DNA of 9,007 nucleotides, from the NCBI GenBank assembly GCA_023248415.1, contig JAHFEP010000111.1:1-9007 (forward strand), in the 5' to 3' direction. The notes beneath the pieces are model-generated. The model had not been told where the DNA came from. It worked only from the letters and a program-made list of their open reading frames with translations, and did no database searches. The stretch's first letter is position 1. Every line of letters starts with the position of its first letter. A program made the position numbers and the translations under genes. Below are positions 1 to 5,111 of this stretch, one piece after another. Source of the DNA: Nitrospirota bacterium. Its GTDB lineage: Bacteria > Nitrospirota > CAKKRA01 > 9FT-COMBO-42-15.

Positions 1-85
1 AGATAACATCTCAAAATTTTAATCTGTGCAATCAGAGGTTGTGGTATTTCCTAACGAACTCTACCTCTAACCTCTCCTCACCAAA

Positions 86-115
86 TTTTAAAGGGTACCC
101 CTATACCCTTAAAAA
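86..115 (-). terminator. Possible weak terminator hairpin downstream of hicAB
   Basis: AAGGGTA (91-97) and TACCCTT (104-110) form a 7-bp stem with a 6-nt loop. After one A/A mismatch four more T/A pairs extend the stem to 86-115. It lies 57 nt past the hicB stop, and on the minus strand the hairpin is followed by an AT-rich stretch rather than a clean U-run, so termination would be weak. The rest of 1-171 shows no reading frame I can support, only purine/pyrimidine-biased sequence and short AT hairpins such as AAAAAC-AA-GTTTTT at 144-157. Confidence 0.35.
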
Positions 116-171
116 GATTGATTGTATTTAGTAAAATATGTTCAAAAACAAGTTTTTATTGCATTTTGCTT

Positions 172-381
172 TTAGGCAAATAGCAAACGCCCCTTTGGTT
201 CAGGAATAGGGCGTCCAAGCTCCTTAGCAGTTTCTATCCACTCTTGAATTACTACTTCTGCATTTGTTAGGGCTTCTTGGTATGTTGCGCCATCTGCCAT
301 ACAACCTGGCAGTTCAGGCACCTCTGCAATAAATGCATAGTCTTCATTACTCCAGTAGATGATTACCTCATACTTAATCAT
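172..381 (-). CDS. hicB: HicB-family antitoxin, short form
   Basis: This 69-aa protein is the presumed antitoxin that binds and masks the HicA RNase. The sequence shows the HicB fold signature: an N-terminal strand (MIKYEVIIYWSNED), the core AEVPELPGCMADG and the following helix TYQEALTNAEVVIQEWIETA. It ends about where the partial RNase-H-like domain ends. No C-terminal ribbon-helix-helix or HTH is present, as in many ~70-aa HicB-like proteins, so self-repression by this protein alone is doubtful. The start overlaps the end of hicA by 8 nt (374-381), which implies translational coupling in the toxin-first order usual for hicAB. A GAAG just before the ATG may be the ribosome site. The family assignment is confident; activity is inferred. 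Confidence 0.9.
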   Translation of the reverse strand: MIKYEVIIYWSNEDYAFIAEVPELPGCMADGATYQEALTNAEVVIQEWIETAKELGRPIPEPKGRLLFA

Positions 382-631
382 TTTCTTCTTTTAGTTTATA
401 CCTCAATATTATATTACGAACCTGTTTAACTTGATACGGTTTAGCCTTTGAGCCTCTTGGTTGTAAATTTAAGATTTCCTCAACACCCTCTTTTGTAAAG
501 ATATGATGGCTGCCCCTGACCCGTTCTTCAAAACCAATTTTGAGCAATAACCTGCATATCTCAGTAAAATGAATGTTTGCATCTGATCTGCCGCTAAGAA
601 TTTGTGATAGAAGCTTGTTGTATTGACTCAT
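374..631 (-). CDS. hicA: HicA-family mRNA interferase toxin
   Basis: This 85-aa protein has the HicA double-stranded-RNA-binding-like fold. The catalytic histidine motif RGSHHIF lies at residues 39-45, followed by the strand EEILNLQP and the C-terminal helix YQVKQVRNIILRYKL. Family members cleave mRNA without the ribosome and arrest growth when free of HicB. It is longer at the N terminus than the ~60-aa HicA proteins: residues 1-22 (KLLSQILSGRSDANIHF) precede the usual first helix. This extension is typical of one HicA subgroup, so the ATG at 631 is credible even though the Shine-Dalgarno is poor. It is first in a two-gene operon with hicB and divergent from the hydrolase gene at 751. Whether the pair is active cannot be read from sequence, but both frames are intact. 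Confidence 0.9.
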   Translation of the reverse strand: MSQYNKLLSQILSGRSDANIHFTEICRLLLKIGFEERVRGSHHIFTKEGVEEILNLQPRGSKAKPYQVKQVRNIILRYKLKEEND

Positions 632-678
632 TCAATCGCCATCTTAATTAGGCATAAAAAATTATTTTATTGAGGCAA

Positions 679-707
679 ATTATACACTATTTAAGACTTA
701 TTTTCAA
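679..707 (-). promoter_or_regulatory. Sigma-70 promoter for hicAB
   Basis: Read on the minus strand, TTGAAA (707-702), a 17-bp spacer and a perfect TATAAT (684-679) match the sigma-70 consensus, with five of six -35 bases. The predicted start near 672 gives a leader of about 40 nt before the hicA ATG at 631. Its -35 box lies 7 bp from the -35 box of the divergent hydrolase promoter. Confidence 0.75.
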
Positions 708-714
708 GCTTTTA

Positions 715-743
715 TTGACAATATCTTATGAAATCTTTAGAAT
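715..743 (+). promoter_or_regulatory. Sigma-70 promoter of the MBL-fold hydrolase gene
   Basis: A perfect TTGACA (715-720), a 17-bp spacer and TAGAAT (738-743) form a near-consensus promoter. Transcription would start about 7 nt after the -10 box, that is at 750-751, exactly at the ATG at 751. This supports 751 as the true start and implies a leaderless mRNA. Confidence 0.65.
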
Positions 744-750
744 GTCTTCC

Positions 751-1521
751 ATGTCATCTTTTATCAAGTTTCTTGGCACTGCCGGCGGAAGATATGTGGT
801 GGCAAGACAACTGAGGGCTTCTGCAGGAATATATATCAGCGCAAATGGGCAGAATATTATGCTTGACCCTGGGCCTGGCGCGCTTGTTAAATGCGCAAAA
901 TCAAGGCCTCCCATTGATGCAACCAACCTGAATGCCATTATATTAACCCATCTGCACATTGACCATTCAAACGATGTCAATATTTTAATAGATGCCATAA
1001 CAGGCGGCGGACACAGAAAAGCCGGAGTTTTGTTTGCGCCAAGAGAAGCGATTGAAGGGAATGATACTGTTGTCTTAAAGTATTTAAGAGATTTCCTTGA
1101 AGATATTGTAGTATTAGAGGCAGATAAAGAATACAAGATTGGAGAGCTGAAATTCTCCACTTCAGTAAGGCATCAGCACACTGCTGAGACCTATGGGATA
1201 AAGTTTAGTATAAATGGACGCCGTGTATCCTTTATAACAGATACAAAATTCTTTCCGGAATTAATTGATAGTTACAAAAACTCTGATATCCTGATAGTGA
1301 ATGTTGTCAGCCATACCCTTCCTGAAAAGGTTAAAATCAAGCATCTCTCCCTTGATGATGTCAAGGAGATTGTAAAGGGGGTAAGGCCTGCAAAGGCAAT
1401 AATAACGCATTTTGGCATGACAATGCTAAAGGCAAAGCCGTGGAAGCTGGCAGAGCAGTTGAGCAATGAATTAGGAGTAGAGGTTATTGCTGCTTCTGAT
1501 GGAATGACGATAGAATTATAA
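751..1521 (+). CDS. MBL-fold metallo-hydrolase (RNase Z/PhnP-like)
   Basis: This 256-aa protein has the metallo-beta-lactamase fold and probably two active-site metals. Visible landmarks, numbered from the ATG at 751, are FLGTAGGR at 7-14, the metal motif HLHIDH at 67-72, His141/His143 in the next ligand region, Asp164 in FITDT, His197 in KHLSLDD and His220 in IITHFG. The GTxGGR start and late THFG histidine resemble RNase Z- and PhnP-like hydrolases acting on phosphoester bonds, but no exosite arm is visible and the substrate is unknown. The frame stays open back to a TTG at 670 and has another ATG at 742. The extra residues look unlike the family, the predicted transcript starts at 750-751, and no Shine-Dalgarno precedes any of the starts, so 751 is preferred. 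It is monocistronic, divergent from hicAB and convergent with the gene ending at 1721. Confidence 0.85.
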   Translation: MSSFIKFLGTAGGRYVVARQLRASAGIYISANGQNIMLDPGPGALVKCAKSRPPIDATNLNAIILTHLHIDHSNDVNILIDAITGGGHRKAGVLFAPREAIEGNDTVVLKYLRDFLEDIVVLEADKEYKIGELKFSTSVRHQHTAETYGIKFSINGRRVSFITDTKFFPELIDSYKNSDILIVNVVSHTLPEKVKIKHLSLDDVKEIVKGVRPAKAIITHFGMTMLKAKPWKLAEQLSNELGVEVIAASDGMTIEL

Positions 1522-1530
1522 AAAGGGGGA

Positions 1531-1567
1531 ATGGGCTGGTTGAGGGAGGGGTATACAACCAGCCCAT
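1531..1567. terminator. Perfect 12-bp hairpin between convergent genes
   Basis: ATGGGCTGGTTG (1531-1542) and CAACCAGCCCAT (1556-1567) are exact inverted copies with a 13-nt loop. It starts 9 nt after the hydrolase stop. On the plus strand no U-run follows. On the minus strand TTTTT appears only after an intervening CCCCC. It probably works as a convergent terminator or 3'-end protecting hairpin, but it is not a textbook intrinsic terminator for either side. Confidence 0.5.
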
Positions 1568-1579
1568 GGGGAGTAACTT

Positions 1580-1703
1580 AGTTCACGCTGAAAAACGCCC
1601 ATCTACTGCGTTGCCTTCGTCGCTCCGCTGCTCACATGCTACTTAGTATGCTCCGCTGCTCGCTCCTCGGCGCCTTGTATCTGGACATTTTTGAGCGTGA
1701 ACT
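1580..1703. repeat. ~124-bp inverted-repeat intergenic element
   Basis: The element is bounded by AGTTCACGCT (1580-1589) and AGCGTGAACT (1694-1703), exact inverted copies. Pairing continues inward with mismatches through AAAAA/TTTTT and CCA/TGG. The interior holds a direct repeat CTCCGCTGCTC (1622-1632 and 1651-1661) flanking the imperfect palindrome CATGCTACTTAGTATG (1635-1650). It is more GC-rich than its surroundings and contains no reading frame. It resembles the mobile or dispersed palindromic intergenic elements (REP- or MITE-like) of Nitrospirota and Desulfobacterota genomes; that resemblance is from memory. It sits between convergent gene ends, a usual place for such elements. Confidence 0.65.
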
Positions 1704-1720
1704 TGTTAACTGAAATCTTT

Positions 1721-2170
1721 TTATGCTGCTGCAAGTACGCTCTTTGCCTTGCGCCAGCCTTCTTCTGACAATCTTTTTAGTCTGTTCTCTGTCCAGTTTT
1801 TTATCTCAGAAAGATACCTGCGCTTATCAATCTTAGCAAGCTCTAATAATTCCGTCTTCTCTTTAGCTGAAGACTTTAAATCATTTGGGGTATATCCATT
1901 CCATGTTGCATAATTATTATCAAATATAAAGTCAGAGGTAATGTCTTCCTTCTTAATCCTCATCTGATTGGCAAACATCCTTGCCACATCTAAGTCATAT
2001 TCTATTACCCAGTTATTATCCTTAACCATAGTTGAAGGATTAAAATCTATGCCTGAACATTCTGGACAATATACTGCCATAATTACATCTTCTGGAAGTA
2101 TTGAATCACCATAATGGAAATTAATCCTCTCTTTACCACAAATACAACTAAGTTCATTTGACATACACAT
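1721..2170 (-). CDS. Hypothetical protein with CxC/CxxC zinc-binding head
   Basis: I do not recognise this 149-aa protein. It has an N-terminal four-cysteine site, C9-x-C11 (SCICGKE) and C35-x2-C38 (VYCPECSG), that would suit a zinc ribbon. After it come an acidic/aromatic middle and a lysine-rich helical C-terminal third (residues 102-147) ending in AAA. No signal peptide or membrane segment is visible. The frame is open to 2230, which would overlap the upstream gene, but the ATG at 2170 has an excellent Shine-Dalgarno GGAGGG (2181-2176) five bases ahead, so 2170 is chosen. The gap to the upstream zinc-ribbon gene is 22 nt, so they form one operon, probably under the promoters at 2448-2511. 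A role in redox or metal response is only inferred from context. Confidence 0.75.
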   Translation of the reverse strand: MCMSNELSCICGKERINFHYGDSILPEDVIMAVYCPECSGIDFNPSTMVKDNNWVIEYDLDVARMFANQMRIKKEDITSDFIFDNNYATWNGYTPNDLKSSAKEKTELLELAKIDKRRYLSEIKNWTENRLKRLSEEGWRKAKSVLAAA

Positions 2171-2192
2171 AATTACCCTCCAGTTCTGAATT

Positions 2193-2402
2193 TTATGCAG
2201 CCTTAAGATGTCTCTTGATGCCCTTGCCATACTTTTTATTAATTAAATTATTTTCTTTTGCTGCCTTCTTATTTGCTAAAATTACAGGGTCTATAACATC
2301 TCCGCAATAAAGGCATCGCCAGCCGTCATAATGCCATGCAAGATTATCCTGATTAGTAAAAGTCTCATATACCATGGCGCCTTTGCATTTTGGACATTTC
2401 AT
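2193..2402 (-). CDS. Small zinc-ribbon protein
   Basis: This 69-aa protein consists of one zinc ribbon: C3-x2-C6 (MKCPKCKGAM) and C30-x2-C33 (WRCLYCGDVIDP), with a basic C-terminal tail (KKYGKGIKRHLK). The ribbon with the GDVIDPVILANK sequence recalls small uncharacterised zinc-ribbon proteins frequent in Nitrospirota and Desulfobacterota; function is unknown, and the basic tail could contact nucleic acid. The frame extends to an ATG at 2426, but the ATG at 2402 places the ribbon at the N terminus as usual and is preceded by AAGGTGAT, a usable Shine-Dalgarno, so 2402 is preferred. It is the first gene of a two-gene operon with the 149-aa protein. Confidence 0.8.
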   Translation of the reverse strand: MKCPKCKGAMVYETFTNQDNLAWHYDGWRCLYCGDVIDPVILANKKAAKENNLINKKYGKGIKRHLKAA

Positions 2403-2447
2403 ATTTATCACCTTCTCTTTCTTCATCCATTATCCATCCCTGCTGTA

Positions 2448-2456
2448 ATTATACCA
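2448..2456 (-). promoter_or_regulatory. Extended -10 promoter of the zinc-ribbon operon
   Basis: The minus strand reads TGGTATAAT, a full extended -10 (TGn plus TATAAT). No good -35 lies 16-18 bp upstream, which an extended -10 can tolerate. The predicted start near 2441 gives a leader of about 39 nt before the ATG at 2402. An imperfect inverted repeat, ATTAGTAA (2473-2480) and TTACTGAT (2484-2491), lies just upstream and could be an operator. Confidence 0.5.
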
Positions 2457-2496
2457 TAAAATTTGAAGATGAATTAGTAACTATTACTGATAATAA

Positions 2497-2511
2497 GCAA
2501 GATTTATGCCA
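2497..2511 (-). promoter_or_regulatory. Candidate sigma-54 (-24/-12) promoter
   Basis: The minus strand reads TGGCATAAATCTTGC, followed by T. Against the RpoN consensus TGGCAC-N5-TTGC it has one mismatch (T for C) and the obligatory GG-N10-GC spacing. Transcription would begin near 2485 and run into the zinc-ribbon operon starting at 2402. It lies directly downstream of the gene for a sigma-54 activator. Confidence 0.55.
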
Positions 2512-2654
2512 CTTATTCAAGAAATAGCATATTTCAATGATTTCAAATAGTTAGAAAATTAATATGGTGTGGTGAATCCTTAAGGTATGTTGCAGTTATG
2601 AAACGGATTATAATTTTTTTCAGATTTATCCAATAATTTCAATTTGATATCATC

Positions 2655-2692
2655 ATGTTTCAAATTTGAAGTAATGTTTCATTAATGAAGCA
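2655..2692. repeat. Two tandem 19-bp palindromic repeats, possible enhancer
   Basis: Two abutting 19-bp units share ATGTTTCA, TGAAG and the final A (14 of 19 positions): ATGTTTCAAATTTGAAGTA (2655-2673) and ATGTTTCATTAATGAAGCA (2674-2692). Each contains a perfect 12-bp palindrome (TTCAAATTTGAA at 2659-2670, TTCATTAATGAA at 2678-2689). They straddle the stop codon of the sigma-54 regulator. Their centres lie about 180 and 199 bp upstream of the predicted sigma-54 transcription start, where activator dimers usually bind. Confidence 0.5.
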
Positions 2693-4043
2693 CTTCTTGC
2701 TTTTCTATCTTCAGTTGCTTTAACTTACGCCATAATGTTGCCCTACTTACTTTCAACCTCTTTGCAACCTCTCCCTGCTTCCAATTGTGCTGAGTTAATA
2801 ATTTTAGAATAAACTCTCTTTCCAATACCATAAGAGGGTCATCTGATTCCTCAAATACCAAATCTGCTGCTCTTTCACTATATTTAAGAATATCCTTTGG
2901 CAAATGTTCAATCAATATGGTATTCCCCTGGCACCTTACAAAGCCATGCTCAAGGATATTTTCAAGCTCCCTGATATTTCCAGGATAATTATAGTCCATG
3001 AGAAAATCCATTACCTTTGGGGAGACATTATTTATCTCCTTTTTCATTTCTTTATTAAATTTATTAACAAAGTGTTTTACTAAATAAGGGACATCATCCT
3101 TCCTCTCCCTTAAAGGCGGCAGATATATCGGCACAACCCTCAGCCTGTAGTATAGGTCATCCCTGAACTGTCCCTTTTCCAATGCCTTTATCAAATCCCG
3201 GTTTGTTGCAGCAATCACCCGAACATCAACCTTAATGCTCTCTGTTCCGCCAACACGTTCAAACTCCTCCTCCTGCAGCACCCTGAGGAGCTTCACCTGT
3301 GTGTGCAGGCTCATTTCTCCTATCTCATCAAGAAAGATAGTCCCTTTATTGGCAAGCTCAAATCTCCCTTTCTTATCTGCAATTGCGCCTGTAAAGGCCC
3401 CTTTAACATGGCCAAATAACTCGCTCTCTAAAATACCCTCTGCAAGTGCAGCGCAGTTTACCTTTATAAAAGGGCCTGTCCTGCGAGGGCTGTTCAAATG
3501 AATAGCCTCTGCAATAAGCTCCTTGCCTGTGCCGCTCTCACCCTCTATTAATACAGTTGACTTGCTCTGGGCAACAACCGGAAGGAGCTCGTAAATCTCC
3601 TGCATCCTGTGGTTCTTCCCTATTATATTCTGAAAGGAAAATTTCCCTTCAAGCTTTTCTGTCAGCTCCTTTATCTTGGATAAATCCCTGAATATCTCAA
3701 CACCGCCGATTATTTTACTATCCTTGTCTTTCAGCAAGGCAGTATTAATGCTGACAGGCATCGGCCTTCCGAATTTATCCTTAATTATTGTTTCAAAATT
3801 GGATATAGGCTCCCCGGTATCCATTGTCCTTTTCAGGATGCAGCTCGTTGTGCAGATATCGCTCCGCATAAGCTTGCTGCAGTTCTGGCCTATTACCTCT
3901 TCCTCTGAATAACCGAGGAGCTCAATCGCAGCCTTATTTAGATACTCTATCTTCATGTCTGTGCCAATAGTAATAACACCGTCTGTTATGCTGTTCAGAA
4001 TTACATCAGTATCTACTTTTTTATTTAAAATCTCTGAGCTCAT
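2682..4043 (-). CDS. Sigma-54-dependent transcriptional activator (PAS-AAA+-Fis)
   Basis: This 453-aa cytoplasmic enhancer-binding protein remodels sigma-54 RNA polymerase using ATP. Domains are an N-terminal PAS (about 10-122), a linker helix, an AAA+ domain (about 138-370) and a Fis-type HTH (about 405-447). Landmarks are Walker A GESGTGKE at 168-175, the sigma-54-contacting GAFTGA loop at 215-220, Walker B GTIFLDE at 234-240, the arginine-rich FRDDLYYRLRV, and the recognition region GEVAKRLKVSRATLWRKL. All catalytic motifs are intact. The PAS carries three clustered cysteines (C55, C64, C68), suggesting a redox, metal or Fe-S signal. There is no receiver domain, so it is not a classical response regulator. 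Its ATG overlaps the CBM48 gene stop (ATGA), so the two are translationally coupled. The likely target is the sigma-54 promoter just downstream at 2497-2511. Confidence 0.95.
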   Translation of the reverse strand: MSSEILNKKVDTDVILNSITDGVITIGTDMKIEYLNKAAIELLGYSEEEVIGQNCSKLMRSDICTTSCILKRTMDTGEPISNFETIIKDKFGRPMPVSINTALLKDKDSKIIGGVEIFRDLSKIKELTEKLEGKFSFQNIIGKNHRMQEIYELLPVVAQSKSTVLIEGESGTGKELIAEAIHLNSPRRTGPFIKVNCAALAEGILESELFGHVKGAFTGAIADKKGRFELANKGTIFLDEIGEMSLHTQVKLLRVLQEEEFERVGGTESIKVDVRVIAATNRDLIKALEKGQFRDDLYYRLRVVPIYLPPLRERKDDVPYLVKHFVNKFNKEMKKEINNVSPKVMDFLMDYNYPGNIRELENILEHGFVRCQGNTILIEHLPKDILKYSERAADLVFEESDDPLMVLEREFILKLLTQHNWKQGEVAKRLKVSRATLWRKLKQLKIEKQEVLH

Positions 4044-4315
4044 TTAACCTCTATTACGCAGTTTTTTGTGCCGAATCTATTTGCCGTGCACTGGCGGCAG
4101 GCAGGGTCGTTCCTCCATTCGCCGTCTACTAAAAACTTATATTCATATCTGCCGGGCTTAAGCTTTAAAGACGCCTTCCACACACCGCCTTTATCCTTCT
4201 TTAACTCTCCAACATGTGTATCCCAATTATTAAAATCCCCTGCAATAAAAACTGACCCTGCCTGTGGTGCCTCATACTTAAATTGGACTGCCTTTGTTGC
4301 AATTTTCTCTGCCAT
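4040..4315 (-). CDS. Stand-alone CBM48 glycogen-binding protein
   Basis: This 91-aa protein is a single carbohydrate-binding module of the CBM48/AMPK-beta/isoamylase-early-set type. FKYEAPQAGSVFIAGDFNNWD (12-32) and LKPGRYEYKFLVDGEWRNDP (52-71) are the hallmark strands; W31, the K60 region and W67 are the expected sugar-binding positions. There is no catalytic domain, so it probably binds glycogen or another alpha-glucan in the cytoplasm. Three cysteines sit in the last third (C73, C76, C86) where such modules usually carry polar residues. The frame is open to an ATG at 4396, but the ATG at 4315 has a strong AAAGGAGG seven bases ahead and gives a normal-length domain. Its TGA overlaps the ATG of the sigma-54 activator. 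A glycogen or energy-sensing partner role for that activator is speculative. Confidence 0.85.
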   Translation of the reverse strand: MAEKIATKAVQFKYEAPQAGSVFIAGDFNNWDTHVGELKKDKGGVWKASLKLKPGRYEYKFLVDGEWRNDPACRQCTANRFGTKNCVIEVK

Positions 4316-4338
4316 GACAAAGCCTCCTTTTGTAAGTA

Positions 4339-4360
4339 GCCCCCGCATAGGTGTGGGGGC
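4339..4360. repeat. GC-rich hairpin between LysW-like and CBM48 genes
   Basis: GCCCCCGCA (4339-4347) and TGTGGGGGC (4352-4360) pair around a TAGG loop. The plus strand forms one G-T wobble at 4345/4354, which becomes an A-C mismatch in the minus-strand mRNA. There is no U-run after it in the direction of transcription, so it more likely marks mRNA processing, stabilisation or partial attenuation than a terminator. Confidence 0.45.
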
Positions 4361-4370
4361 AAGGTTATTA

Positions 4371-4517
4371 TTATACTGCCTCTGCAGCAAAAACACCGTC
4401 TACATCAATCAATTTTAATTCAGTATCACAAACAGGACAGATTATAATATCGCCGTCCAAAAGGTCATCATCTAAATCCAGCTCCTCCTCGCACACAGGA
4501 CAGATGACTATCTTCAA
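4371..4517 (-). CDS. LysW-like 48-aa double-CxxC zinc protein
   Basis: This small gene encodes two CPVC knuckles, at residues 6-9 and 27-30, separated by the acidic EEELDLDDDLLDGD and followed by TELKLIDVDG. The pattern matches the zinc-binding core of LysW-type carrier proteins. It lacks the C-terminal EDWGE tail whose glutamate carries the amino acid in true LysW, and ends FAAEAV, so an amino-group carrier role is unlikely; a zinc or redox accessory role is possible. The frame is closed by a stop at 4521-4523, so the TTG at 4517 is the only standard start. It is preceded by GGAGAGGAGAA, and the TTG overlaps the flavoprotein stop (TTGA). These features, the highly biased composition and the operon position support a real gene. 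Confidence 0.8.
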   Translation of the reverse strand: MKIVICPVCEEELDLDDDLLDGDIIICPVCDTELKLIDVDGVFAAEAV

Positions 4518-5104
4518 ATATCATTCTCCTCTCCTAACACCCTTCCCTTTTCATAGGCATCTTTTAAAGCAGCCTGATGTTTTAGTATATCGCCTTTTCC
4601 TTCTATATTATCATATAAAAGATTATGCTCATAATCCACATCTATTGCAAGATAAAAATATTTGGCTGTTTTCATTACACAGTCAAAAACTGTGCTGCCT
4701 TTAGCTGCTGCAACAGATATAAGCATGCCTTCCCTTTTAATAGCTGAGCCTTCCCTTTGAAGTGATTTGCCGAGCAGATATTTTCCTGCCCATAATGCCT
4801 GGCACCTGTCAATCAGCATCTTTGCATGGCTGCTCACACCTGCAAAAAATACAGGCGTTGCAAGCACTATCCTGTCTGCTTCCATCAGCTTTTGATAAAC
4901 CATCTGCATATCATCATCAATAATACATTCACCTGTGGAATTGCAAGAACCACATTCATTACACGGAGCAATCTTCATGGACGCAGCAACTATCTTTTCT
5001 GCATCCGCGCCAGCATCTTTCGCCCCTCTTAAGACCTCATCAAGAAGCAGTTCGCTGTTTCCTCCGCGCCTGGGGCTTCCTGCTATTCCAAATAGCTTTA
5101 TCAT
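4514..5104 (-). CDS. Iron-sulfur flavoprotein / NADPH-dependent FMN reductase family
   Basis: This 196-aa protein has a flavodoxin-like fold. GIAGSPRRGGNSELL (6-20) is the FMN phosphate-binding loop, ATPVFFAGVSSHAKMLIDR is the typical second flavin-contact region, and C48-x2-C51-x2-C54-x5-C60 matches the compact [4Fe-4S] motif of Isf-type iron-sulfur flavoproteins. Such proteins pass electrons between ferredoxin-like donors and small oxidants such as O2, peroxide or quinones; the substrate here is unknown. It heads a four-gene operon (LysW-like, CBM48, sigma-54 activator). No Shine-Dalgarno precedes the ATG at 5104, but a TATAAT ends 7 nt before it, so the transcript may be leaderless. Length and motifs are complete. 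Redox function is confident; electron partners are not visible. Confidence 0.9.
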   Translation of the reverse strand: MIKLFGIAGSPRRGGNSELLLDEVLRGAKDAGADAEKIVAASMKIAPCNECGSCNSTGECIIDDDMQMVYQKLMEADRIVLATPVFFAGVSSHAKMLIDRCQALWAGKYLLGKSLQREGSAIKREGMLISVAAAKGSTVFDCVMKTAKYFYLAIDVDYEHNLLYDNIEGKGDILKHQAALKDAYEKGRVLGEENDI

Positions 5105-5111
5105 TTGTTAG

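Noticed and set aside
12..50. Dispersed repeat resembling the widespread AATCTGTG-type intergenic sequence
   Set aside because: The match is short, degenerate and from memory, with only one copy in the window.
670..750. TTG-started N-terminal extension of the MBL hydrolase
   Set aside because: It contains the -35, spacer and -10 of the promoter and adds residues not typical of the fold.
726..1160. 144-aa minus-strand frame inside the MBL hydrolase
   Set aside because: It is an antisense shadow of a gene with full metal motifs, with no family features.
1411..1430. TGGCATGACAATGC as a sigma-54 promoter
   Set aside because: The GC dinucleotide is one base out of place relative to GG, and the site is deep inside the hydrolase gene.
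4339..4360. CRISPR repeat
   Set aside because: GC-rich hairpin repeats can look like CRISPR repeats, but there is only one copy and no spacer array or cas gene.
4371..4517. Functional LysW amino-group carrier for lysine or arginine synthesis
   Set aside because: The C-terminal EDWGE motif is missing and no LysX/LysZ/LysY-type genes are nearby.
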